Shown: piece by piece, positions 7,351 to 14,138 of the stretch
Numbering within the stretch: the first letter of the stretch is position 1
Layout: every line of letters begins with the position of its first letter
From: an uncultured Oxalobacteraceae bacterium
Lineage (GTDB): Bacteria > Pseudomonadota > Gammaproteobacteria > Burkholderiales > Burkholderiaceae
Assembly (NCBI GenBank): GCA_946479255.1
Contig: CAMLFK010000037.1
Coordinates: forward strand, 1-25,455
Length of the DNA: 25,455 bases
Direction: 5' to 3'
Notes under the pieces: generated by a model
What the model was told of the DNA's origin: nothing
Databases searched by the model: none
Seen by the model: the letters and a program-made list of their open reading frames with translations, nothing else
Made by a program: the position numbers and the translations under genes

Positions 7351-8235
7351 ACCGCTCCCCACGCCGCGAAAGCGCGCACGAAATTCTTTCGGCGCGATTT
7401 CCAGGTGGCGCTGAAAGCACTGGCGCATCGCTTCATCCGAACGAAAGCCGCAGCGCTCGGCGATGTGTGCCAGCGGCAGTGCCGTCCCGCTCAAGAGGCG
7501 GCGCGCCGCATCCACCCGCAAGGCCTGCACGTACTTGCCCGGCGCCACGTTCATCGCTTGCGCAAAACGCCGCGCAAAGTGACGTTGGCTCATCGCACAA
7601 CGCCCGGCCAGCGCATCGACCGACAGGTCGGCCTGCAGATGTCCGGCCATCCATCGCGTCAGCGCGGCGAAGCGCTCCGGCTCGCTCGCCTGGCTTTCCG
7701 CCGCCAGCTCGGCGCTGAACTGCGCCTGCCCGCCAGGGCGGCGCAGGAACACCACCAGCTGGCGCGCCACCGCCAGCGCCAGCGCGCGTCCGTGATCGCG
7801 TTCGACCAGCGCCAGCGCATAATCGATGCCGGCCGTGACTCCGGCCGAACTGTGATAGCGGCCATTGGCCACGAACAGCGCGTCGCGCTCGATGCGCACG
7901 CGCGGATGGCAGGCGGCCAGCTCATCGAAGTGAGCCCAGTGGGTGGTGGCGCGCGCGCCATCGAGCAGGCCTGTCGCCGCCAGCACAAAGGCGCCGGTAC
8001 AGATCGAGCCGACCCGCGGCACCCGTTCGCACAGGCTTCGCAGCCGCGCGTGCAGCGCCACACCGCAACTGGTTGCCAGCAGGCCGGCTTCCGGTGCGGC
8101 CAGCACCAGCTCGTAGGCAGCCGCATGGCCCTCCGCCTGACGCAGCTCGTTCGCCACCGAAAACACGTCCATCGGCCCGCTGATGTCGAGCAGTTGCGCA
8201 GGCGCGAACGCGGCGATCACGACACGGTGCGGCAT
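7345..8235 (-). CDS. GlxA-type transcriptional regulator (DJ-1/PfpI-like domain plus AraC helix-turn-helix)
   Basis: A 296-residue protein. The N-terminal class-I-glutaminase-like/DJ-1 domain (~1-190) has VVIAAFAPAQLLDISGPMDVF and GSICTGAFVLAATGLLDG. The CTGA Cys sits at the nucleophile-elbow position, but such regulators are usually not enzymes. The C-terminal AraC domain (~200-290) has two helix-turn-helix units (LAGRCAMSQRHFARRF; IAERCGFRSDEAMRQCFQRH). I chose the start at MPHRVV, where family homology begins. An upstream ATG at 8307 would overlap the preceding gene by about 50 bp. It starts 19 bp after the stop of the NHL/M23 gene and is probably cotranscribed with it. Ligand and target genes are unknown. 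Confidence 0.9.
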   Translation of the reverse strand: MPHRVVIAAFAPAQLLDISGPMDVFSVANELRQAEGHAAAYELVLAAPEAGLLATSCGVALHARLRSLCERVPRVGSICTGAFVLAATGLLDGARATTHWAHFDELAACHPRVRIERDALFVANGRYHSSAGVTAGIDYALALVERDHGRALALAVARQLVVFLRRPGGQAQFSAELAAESQASEPERFAALTRWMAGHLQADLSVDALAGRCAMSQRHFARRFAQAMNVAPGKYVQALRVDAARRLLSGTALPLAHIAERCGFRSDEAMRQCFQRHLEIAPKEFRARFRGVGSGA

Positions 8236-8254
8236 GGATGGCTGCGCCAAAACG

Positions 8255-10426
8255 CTATTGAACCGTAATGGGCAAGTCGCGCCCGCCCAGCGCCGCGTTA
8301 CCCGCATAGTCGGCCGCCAGGATGCGGATCACATAATCGCCCGGCGCCAGGGCCGCCGGGTCCCAGCTGCCCGGTTCGGCGCGGCCGTCGCGCACCAGGT
8401 TGGTGGCCTGGTACAGGAAGCGCGTCCTGGCGCTGCCGTACACGGTGATGCCGCTGTTTTCCGCATACGCCACCTTGACGCTTTCCTGGTCCGGCGGCAG
8501 GCGGTTGAACTCGATGTTCACGCGCGGCTGCTCGAAACCCGGCAACGGCGTGCCATCGGCCCGCAGTACCTGGTAACCCACCTTGTACAGGCCCAGCTTG
8601 CGGCGCGCGGCATTGCCGTCCATCTGGTCCCACGCCTCCACCACCAGCGCCAGCGGTCCGCCGCCGGCGGCCACCAGCACACGCCTGGCGTGCTTCTTCA
8701 CCAGCCGTTGCCCGTCCGCCCCGGCCAGGAACACGCTGTCGATGCGCGGCGCGATCGTATCGGTCAAGCCGGGGAAGGGCAGCGAAATGGGATTGAGGTC
8801 GCCGCCCGGTGTCTCGTGCACCAGGTGGACGTGGAACATGCGGTTGACCGTTCCAAGCGTATCGCCCACTGCAAAGCGGGTGCCGCGTTTGAGCCGGACC
8901 CGCTGCACCTTGCCCTTGGGGTCGTGCAGCAGCGTAAAGCGCGCGCCGTCGAGCGGACGGTCGCGCACATCGCGCCCCACCCGCATGTGGATGTAGGCCA
9001 TGCGGTCCACGCTCATCCCTTCGCCGCTGCTGCCTGCGTCCCAGTTGGGGACCGGGCTGCTGACCTTTTCATCGGCCACGGCCAGCACCGGCGTGCCCAT
9101 CTCGGCCTGCACATCCAGGCCGTTATGAAAGTGGTGGCGGCTGTCGCCGCCATAGCTGCCGCGGCATTCGCCCACGATGCCGACTACCTCATGCCAGCCA
9201 TTTTGCGGCGCCACCGGCCAGGGGAAGCTGGCTGGTGGCGCGCGATCGGCCTCTGCCTGCGCCGGCACCACCGTGGCCGGCGCTGCCACTGGCGCGGCCA
9301 GCGGCTTTGCCGACAGGCGCCGCACCGCCCGCCCGCTCGAATCGGCCACGAACAGCGTGCCATCGCGTCCCACCGCCAGCCCGCTTGGACGCGCCAGCCG
9401 CGGCGTGCCGGCGTCGCCGATGGCGATATCGATGCCGACCCCGGTCAGGCCGTGCAGGCTGCCGTCGGGTGCCATCTGCCAGATCCGCCCGCGCTCCATG
9501 TCGCCCACGTAAAGATAGCCGTCGGCGGTGGCGGCCAGTGCCAGCGGACGGCCCAGGCGTAGCGCTGTGCCTTCGGGCACGACGCCCGGCACGGTCGTTA
9601 CCATGCCATCCGGTGCGATCCGGCGGATGCTGCCATTGTGGGTGTCGGCGACGAAAATGGCGCCCTGCGCATCGGCCGCCAGCGCGGTCGGCGTGTCGAA
9701 CAATGCCTGCGCGGCCGGGCCATCAAGCGCGCCCGGCACGCTGCCGGCGACGGTGCTGACGCTGCCGTCGGGTGCGATGCGGCGGATGCGGTCATTGTAG
9801 GTGTCCGCCACCAGCACATTGCCCTTGGCGTCGAGCGCCACGCCGACCGGGCCGTTGAACTGCGCCGCCGCGCCCACGCCGTCGCGGTAGCCGGCCGCGC
9901 TGCCACCGGCCAGCGTGCTGACCACGCCCTGCGGGCTTACTTTGCGGATGGCGTTATTGCCGGTATCGGCCACGTACAGATTGCCGGCACGGTCGATCGC
10001 CAGCCCGGAAGGCGTATGGAACGATGCAGCCGCGCCGCTGCCATCGGCATAGCCCTCGCGCCCGCCGGCCAGGGTGCTGACCGTGCCATCGGGGGCGATT
10101 TTGCGGATACGGTTGTTCTGGCCGGCGTCGGCCACGTACAGGTTGCCGGCCGCATCGATGGCCAGGCCGAACGGGTCGGCAAAGCGCGCCGCGCCCCCAA
10201 GGCCGTCGCTGTCGCCCACGCTGCCGTCGCCGGCCAGCGCGCTGTTGTGCGCCTTCCAGCCCAGCACCGTGGGTGCGACCCGCTTGGGCAGCAGCGTCGC
10301 CAGCGAGCTGCCGCCTGAGGTGCCGCGTTGAACGATGAGAATGACGGCGGCCACCACCACGGCGGCCAGCAATAGCGCGATGATCAGGCGCCGGCGAAAT
10401 TGGACAATCAAGACATCCCCTAGCAT
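8255..10426 (-). CDS. Membrane-anchored NHL beta-propeller protein fused to an M23-like (LytM) domain
   Basis: A 723-residue protein. A transmembrane anchor (~12-33; LIIALLLAAVVVAAVILIV) is followed by six NHL repeats (~60-370), each centred on motifs such as NLYVADTGNNAIRKV or LVADTYNDRIRRIAPDG: one complete six-bladed propeller. A Pro/Ala linker leads to an M23-like domain (~400-545) with HFHNGLDV near 430 and HVHLVHE near 530, positions corresponding to the zinc ligands of LytM peptidases. A C-terminal beta-sandwich-like region ends in GDYVIRILAADYAGN. It probably acts in the periplasm on peptidoglycan or as a scaffold. ATG 10426 lacks a ribosome-binding site. An internal TTG at 10411 has AGGGG 5 bp upstream and may be the true start, five codons shorter. 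Confidence 0.85.
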   Translation of the reverse strand: MLGDVLIVQFRRRLIIALLLAAVVVAAVILIVQRGTSGGSSLATLLPKRVAPTVLGWKAHNSALAGDGSVGDSDGLGGAARFADPFGLAIDAAGNLYVADAGQNNRIRKIAPDGTVSTLAGGREGYADGSGAAASFHTPSGLAIDRAGNLYVADTGNNAIRKVSPQGVVSTLAGGSAAGYRDGVGAAAQFNGPVGVALDAKGNVLVADTYNDRIRRIAPDGSVSTVAGSVPGALDGPAAQALFDTPTALAADAQGAIFVADTHNGSIRRIAPDGMVTTVPGVVPEGTALRLGRPLALAATADGYLYVGDMERGRIWQMAPDGSLHGLTGVGIDIAIGDAGTPRLARPSGLAVGRDGTLFVADSSGRAVRRLSAKPLAAPVAAPATVVPAQAEADRAPPASFPWPVAPQNGWHEVVGIVGECRGSYGGDSRHHFHNGLDVQAEMGTPVLAVADEKVSSPVPNWDAGSSGEGMSVDRMAYIHMRVGRDVRDRPLDGARFTLLHDPKGKVQRVRLKRGTRFAVGDTLGTVNRMFHVHLVHETPGGDLNPISLPFPGLTDTIAPRIDSVFLAGADGQRLVKKHARRVLVAAGGGPLALVVEAWDQMDGNAARRKLGLYKVGYQVLRADGTPLPGFEQPRVNIEFNRLPPDQESVKVAYAENSGITVYGSARTRFLYQATNLVRDGRAEPGSWDPAALAPGDYVIRILAADYAGNAALGGRDLPITVQ

Positions 10427-10479
10427 TGCTTTATATAAAAAGCAAAGCTTACCCGATTGTCATGGCCGGGTGCGCCTGA

Positions 10480-10677
10480 CTAGCTGGCCGTGTCCAGTTC
10501 CGCGCGCTCGGTTTCGCTGCGCGGCGTCGCCACGGATGTGCTGGCGCGCATGCGCTCGGGCTCTGGCGCGGCGCGCACCCGCACGGTGGTGGCGAATGGA
10601 TCGGTGCCCGCTTCGCCGCTGCAGCGTGCGCGGTGCAGCAAAACTTTGCCGGATGGAGAAATCAACGAAGCCGTCAT
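10480..10677 (-). CDS. Small hypothetical protein downstream of the PAAR gene
   Basis: A 65-residue reading frame (MTASLISPSGKVLLHRARCS and onward, ending in a polar Ser/Thr/Glu-rich tail). The start at 10677 is favoured by AGGAAC about 6 bp upstream. The same frame is open further upstream, to ATGs at 10758 and 10776 that overlap the PAAR stop, so a longer version is possible. It has no signal peptide or membrane segment and I recognise no family. Being right after a T6SS tip protein on the same strand suggests, but does not show, a T6SS accessory or immunity role. Confidence 0.45.
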   Translation of the reverse strand: MTASLISPSGKVLLHRARCSGEAGTDPFATTVRVRAAPEPERMRASTSVATPRSETERAELDTAS

Positions 10678-10695
10678 AAAGGTTCCTGTCTTGTT

Positions 10696-10725
10696 GTACC
10701 GGGCGTCCGGTACGGTGCCGTACCG
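10696..10725. promoter_or_regulatory. Two overlapping, mutually exclusive hairpins before the small ORF
   Basis: GTACCGG-gcgt-CCGGTAC (10696-10713) and CGGTACGG-tg-CCGTACCG (10708-10725) are both perfect stems sharing the strand CGGTAC, so they cannot form together. They lie between the PAAR stop and the small gene's ribosome-binding site (~10679-10684). They could act as a switch or an intercistronic stem, or the region could be a DNA dyad bound by a protein. Confidence 0.5.
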
Positions 10726-10768
10726 CACGCCGCCGCGTTGCTGTTTGCCTGCTTCCATGCCCACTACG

Positions 10769-11311
10769 CTATACATAAATTTCGTACACCTCGCTGCCCT
10801 GCCCCGCATCGGCCATGCCGCCCGCCAGCAGATGGGTCTGCCCACACTCGTCCGAGGTGCCGAATTCCAGCCTGCCGCTCTGGCGCACCACCGCGTACTC
10901 CCGATGCGCCAGCGGCGTGCCGGTACGTTCGTCGAGCAGCACGAAGCGGCCCGCGTGGTCGCGCCGCGTGCCCGCGCGGCCGCGCCGCACCGGCATCGCC
11001 ATCGTGTCCATGGCCTGGGACAGCGCATGGCCGGTGTCCTTGAGCACCTGGCTGCGGACGGTCTGGCTGGCCAGCAGGCGCGGCGATGGCGAACAGTGGC
11101 AGGTGCACAGATCGTTTTCAAGCGCCACGTGGCGGCCTTGCCAGGTTTCCGGAATGCGCGGCCCGACACACAGGATCTTGCCAGTGCTCTTGCACACCGG
11201 GCAGCTGACCAGATCGCCTTCGAGGGCGATGGCCACACCGTTGATGAGACAGGCGCTGCTGGCCGACATGACCTTGCCGCCCGAAGTGGTAGAGGCCCCA
11301 AGGGTGATCAT
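10769..11311 (-). CDS. PAAR-domain protein (type VI secretion spike tip) with a C-terminal transthyretin-like extension
   Basis: A 180-residue protein starting at MITLGAS, with AGGCGG 3-9 bp upstream. An alternative ATG four codons earlier exists. The N-terminal PAAR fold (~1-85) shows the family pattern LGASTTSGGKVMSAS, LINGVAIALEGDLVSCPVC and HVALENDLCTCHC. Its Cys/His residues could bind the tip zinc. A short linker leads to FVLLDERTGTPLAHREYAVV and DECGQTHLLAGG (~115-170), the transthyretin-like module often appended to VgrG and PAAR proteins. It sharpens the T6SS tube tip and can carry effectors. No vgrG, hcp or adaptor gene lies nearby, so it is an orphan tip gene. Confidence 0.85.
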   Translation of the reverse strand: MITLGASTTSGGKVMSASSACLINGVAIALEGDLVSCPVCKSTGKILCVGPRIPETWQGRHVALENDLCTCHCSPSPRLLASQTVRSQVLKDTGHALSQAMDTMAMPVRRGRAGTRRDHAGRFVLLDERTGTPLAHREYAVVRQSGRLEFGTSDECGQTHLLAGGMADAGQGSEVYEIYV

Positions 11312-11693
11312 GTACCGCCTCATGCGCCGGCCTTTGACGCGTTTTTCATGTTTTTGTTCTTCATGCTTTTTCTCTGTTCTTTGATTTTCTTCACTGCCTT
11401 GTTAGCGTGAGACGGACCCATGGGTCGCGAATCTGTGCTCAGGAAGCTAGATTACGGAACCATGGCCCCGCCCGGCTTGATCTTTCTCAAGTGTTAATCA
11501 AGCTCATTATTGTCTTAACGTTAAGATGCGCAGAAGCGACAGTGGCCCTGGGAAATATTGCCGAAAGCCTGAGCCTGGACTATATTGCCCCTTAGCTTGA
11601 GCACACACTCCGCGCCGCCCCGTCCCCGCAGCGCCAACCAAACGATCACTCCTGCATCGCGAGTTGGACCGTTTCACTGCGAACCTTAGCAAT
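11312..11693. promoter_or_regulatory. Divergent PAAR/DUF4347 intergenic region with an FNR-like site and a palindrome
   Basis: About 380 bp without a convincing gene. It is more AT-rich and holds a polypyrimidine stretch (11340-11400). TTGATCTTTCTCAA at 11477-11490 matches the FNR/Anr consensus (TTGAT-N4-ATCAA) at all but one position. CTTAACGTTAAG at 11514-11525 is a perfect 12-bp palindrome. No clear -35/-10 pair could be fixed. Anaerobic or regulator-dependent control of either divergent gene is inferred. Confidence 0.45.
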
Positions 11694-12302
11694 ATGATAT
11701 TTACGCACCTGGCTGGACGGCCGCGCCCTGTCGCATCTGAAATTTCTTCCAACACAAGCCGCGTCGCACCGGACGCGGCGCTGCGCGAACTGCTGGTGGC
11801 CGACGGCGCCAGCGCCGACATCGGCGAACTGGTCACCAATGCGCGCACCCCGCTGCTGCTGATCGAGCCTGCCGGTAACGCCCTGAAGGCACTGACCGGC
11901 GCGATTGCCGCCCAGCCGCTCGACGTGCTGCACCTGGTCGCGCACGGCCGCGCCGGCGCCATCTCGCTGGGTGGCCAGTGGATCGATACGCGCGCGCTGG
12001 CCGCCGCCAGCGCCATGCTGATCCAGTGGAAGGTCGCCACCATCGCCGTGTGGAGCTGCCACAGCGGCAGCGACCACACCCTGGCCGAAGTGCTGGGCGC
12101 GCTCACCGGTGCGCGCGTGCTGGTCAGCAGCGGCGCGCTCGGCATGGTCGACGGCCAGCCGCGCTGGGAACTGGCCGAGGCCGGGATCGGCGCTGCGCTG
12201 GAAACAAGGCGCAAGCCAGGCGTCGCAGCCCCGTTCAACAGCGCGGTGATGGCCATCTGGCCTCACCAGCTCGCCCCAAAAGTGTTGTCAAGTCACGACT
12301 AG
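11694..12302 (+). CDS. Stand-alone DUF4347 (caspase-like fold) protein
   Basis: About 202 residues from ATG 11694. A TTG at 11664 would add ten residues, and neither start has a strong ribosome-binding site. The DUF4347 pattern is clear: a beta-strand ends in DVLHLVAHGRAGAISLGGQWID (His84-Gly85), then VATIAVWSCHSGSD (Cys122). His-Gly and Cys at these positions match the His/Cys dyad of caspase-like proteins. DUF4347 usually forms the N-terminus of giant secreted adhesins, so a free 200-residue version is unusual. It has no signal peptide. ARVLVSSGALGMVDG follows as the expected later strand. It may be a small protease or a domain separated from a lost adhesin. Function unknown. Confidence 0.75.
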   Translation: MIFTHLAGRPRPVASEISSNTSRVAPDAALRELLVADGASADIGELVTNARTPLLLIEPAGNALKALTGAIAAQPLDVLHLVAHGRAGAISLGGQWIDTRALAAASAMLIQWKVATIAVWSCHSGSDHTLAEVLGALTGARVLVSSGALGMVDGQPRWELAEAGIGAALETRRKPGVAAPFNSAVMAIWPHQLAPKVLSSHD

Positions 12303-12519
12303 TCCACAAGCTTTCGTTTTGGTTCCCGACGTCCGTTTGACGCCGGACAAAGAATCCGCTCCGACCCAGGCTTTTACCCAAAGCTCACACGCGCACTTCC
12401 CGCATAGTTCAGTTGGGGGCTTCACCCGGCGCGGCGGCACGGTGTGTGATCCGAACGCCGCAGGTGGCCCGCATTTCGTTCTGTAACGATTGACCATGCG
12501 ACCCTATCTGAGGTGCAAG

Positions 12520-13233
12520 ATGACTACCAAGCCGTTCAATTCCCCGCACGCCGTTGCGCGAATCTTTCCAAAATGCTTACAGCTCGCCGCCGGCTGCGCC
12601 GCCGCCCTGCTCTGCCTGCCGCAGGCAGCCCACGCCACCGACCTGGCCGGCCCTGGCCACGACAGCCACTACTGGTCAGTCCAGGCCGGCGTCAACACCC
12701 TGTCGCGCTGGCCCGCGCGCGTCAGCCACGGCGGCCCCGCCATGGATGCCGAACTGCGGATGAAAAACGGCGCCCAGTTCGGCCTGGCCGTCGGCCGCCA
12801 GCGCCAGCAAGCCCGTTATGAACTGGAATACCAGCGCGGCCGCATCCGCATCAACGAAGCCACCATCGGTCCGGTGACCGACGCGGTGGACGCCTCCGGC
12901 CACTACGACGTGCTGACCGCCAATGCCCTGCACCATGCGCCCATCAACCCGTCCTGGTCGGTCTATGCCGGCCTGGGCGTGGGCGTGGCGCGCGTGAACT
13001 TGCCTAAGATCTCGCTCGACAATGGTTGCCAGTGCCTAGGCGCGGCCAGCAAGACCGGCTTCGCCTGGCAGGCCCGCGGCGGCACCGAATGGCGCCTGGA
13101 CCCGAGCAGCGGCCTCTTCGCCCAGCTCGGCTGGCTCAGCGTGCCCGGCCCATCCGCCAGCGCCCCGTCCGTGGTGAGCTATCCACGCAAGGGCTTTGGC
13201 GTGGTCGGGCTCGGCTTCCGCAAGCATTTCTGA
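12520..13233 (+). CDS. Small outer-membrane beta-barrel protein (OmpA-like/opacity-type)
   Basis: A 237-residue protein. ATG 12520 is preferred to 12490 because AGGTG lies 5 bp upstream. A signal peptide (~1-38: LQLAAGCAAALLCLPQAAHA) is followed by WSVQAGVNTLSRW and alternating amphipathic strands (FGLAVGRQRQQARYELEYQRG, WSVYAGLGVGVARVNL, FAWQARGGTEWRLD, GFGVVGLGFRKHF). It ends in Phe, as Bam substrates do. A CQC pair lies in one loop. Length and layout fit an eight-stranded barrel. The ligand is unknown. It stands alone, 286 bp after the DUF4347 start-strand neighbour's end region and about 110 bp before the GGDEF gene. Confidence 0.8.
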   Translation: MTTKPFNSPHAVARIFPKCLQLAAGCAAALLCLPQAAHATDLAGPGHDSHYWSVQAGVNTLSRWPARVSHGGPAMDAELRMKNGAQFGLAVGRQRQQARYELEYQRGRIRINEATIGPVTDAVDASGHYDVLTANALHHAPINPSWSVYAGLGVGVARVNLPKISLDNGCQCLGAASKTGFAWQARGGTEWRLDPSSGLFAQLGWLSVPGPSASAPSVVSYPRKGFGVVGLGFRKHF

Positions 13234-13279
13234 GCGTCGCCTGGCGGCAGGGCGATCGGCCGGTGTGAATTTCAGCGCC

Positions 13280-13313
13280 GTGTCATCGCCCTGTCATTCC
13301 GGGCAGCTAACAT
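13280..13313 (+). promoter_or_regulatory. Pho-box-like operator with a -10 element
   Basis: GTGTCAT-CGCC-CTGTCAT (13280-13297) matches the PhoB repeat CTGTCAT-N4-CTGTCAT at 13 of 14 half-site bases. A possible -10, TAACAT (13308-13313), lies 10 bp further on, the usual spacing at PhoB-activated promoters where the Pho box replaces the -35. The GGDEF gene starts 30 bp downstream. Confidence 0.6.
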
Positions 13314-13343
13314 CGAACGGCCTCCACTTCACCGTTCGATCCG

Positions 13344-14135
13344 ATGCTCCGATCTCACCGCGTCGCCCTCCTGCTGCTCTGCGGCGCCCTGGCCGCCCTG
13401 TTGTTCGCGGCATGGGCCGCCAGCCTCGATACCTTGTTCATCGCGCCACGCGGCTGGCAGCTCAGCCACTGGCTGGCCGGTGCCGCCACCCTGGCCGGGC
13501 TGCTCTGCATCAGCTGCGCAATGCGTGCCTGGCGCCATGAGCGCCGCCAGCGCGCAGGCTCCCTGCCGCCGCGCGACCGCCTGCTGTGCGAGCACCCATC
13601 GGTCGACCCGCTGACCCGGGTCGGCGACGCCGACTGCCTGCGCGAGCAGTTGCGCATCGACTACCAGCACGGGCGCCGCAACGGCAGCCTGCTGATGCTC
13701 GACATCGACAACTTTCACTTGATTAACCAAGACTACGGCGAGCGCGAGGGCGACCGCCTGCTCCAGTCGGTCACCCAGGTACTGCAGCTGAACCTGCGCG
13801 GCAGCGACCTGCTGTGCCGCTACGCCGGCGACCGCTTCGGCGTGCTGTTGCGCGCCACCGACGCCGACGGCGCGCGCGCCATGGGTGAACTGCTGCGGCG
13901 CGCCTTGGCCAGCCTGCGCCACCATCCGCACAACGCCGGCCAGCCGATCAGTGTCTCCATGCGCTTCGTTGCCCGTCCCATCAGCGACGATCCGCGCCAA
14001 CTGCTGCGGGAGGCCAACCGCGCCCTCGAACGGCGCATGGCCCAGGACGCCGGCGAGAGCACGCCCGCCGCCGACGACGCGGCCGGGTCGCAGGCTTACA
14101 GCGCCCTGGCCTACGCCGGCACGCCGCTCAAGTGA
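13344..14135 (+). CDS. Membrane protein with degenerate GGDEF domain
   Basis: A 263-residue protein with two N-terminal membrane segments (~8-28 and ~41-60) and a cytoplasmic GGDEF fold (~85-235). The fold is recognisable from DPLTRVGDADCLREQL, LLMLDIDNFHLINQDYG, EGDRLLQSV and SDLLCRYAGDRFGVLL. The signature loop reads AGDRF (161-165) instead of GGDEF, replacing the catalytic Glu with Arg. It is therefore probably not a diguanylate cyclase and may bind GTP or c-di-GMP or act as a scaffold. A Pho-box-like promoter precedes it. It converges with the ExbBD operon, with three bases between stop codons. Confidence 0.85.
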   Translation: MLRSHRVALLLLCGALAALLFAAWAASLDTLFIAPRGWQLSHWLAGAATLAGLLCISCAMRAWRHERRQRAGSLPPRDRLLCEHPSVDPLTRVGDADCLREQLRIDYQHGRRNGSLLMLDIDNFHLINQDYGEREGDRLLQSVTQVLQLNLRGSDLLCRYAGDRFGVLLRATDADGARAMGELLRRALASLRHHPHNAGQPISVSMRFVARPISDDPRQLLREANRALERRMAQDAGESTPAADDAAGSQAYSALAYAGTPLK

Positions 14136-14138
14136 GGT

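Noticed and set aside
7405..10318. Long plus-strand frames opposite the GlxA-type and NHL/M23 genes (287, 459 and 226 aa)
   Set aside because: Antisense shadows of high-GC coding sequence, His/Arg/Gln-rich with no domains.
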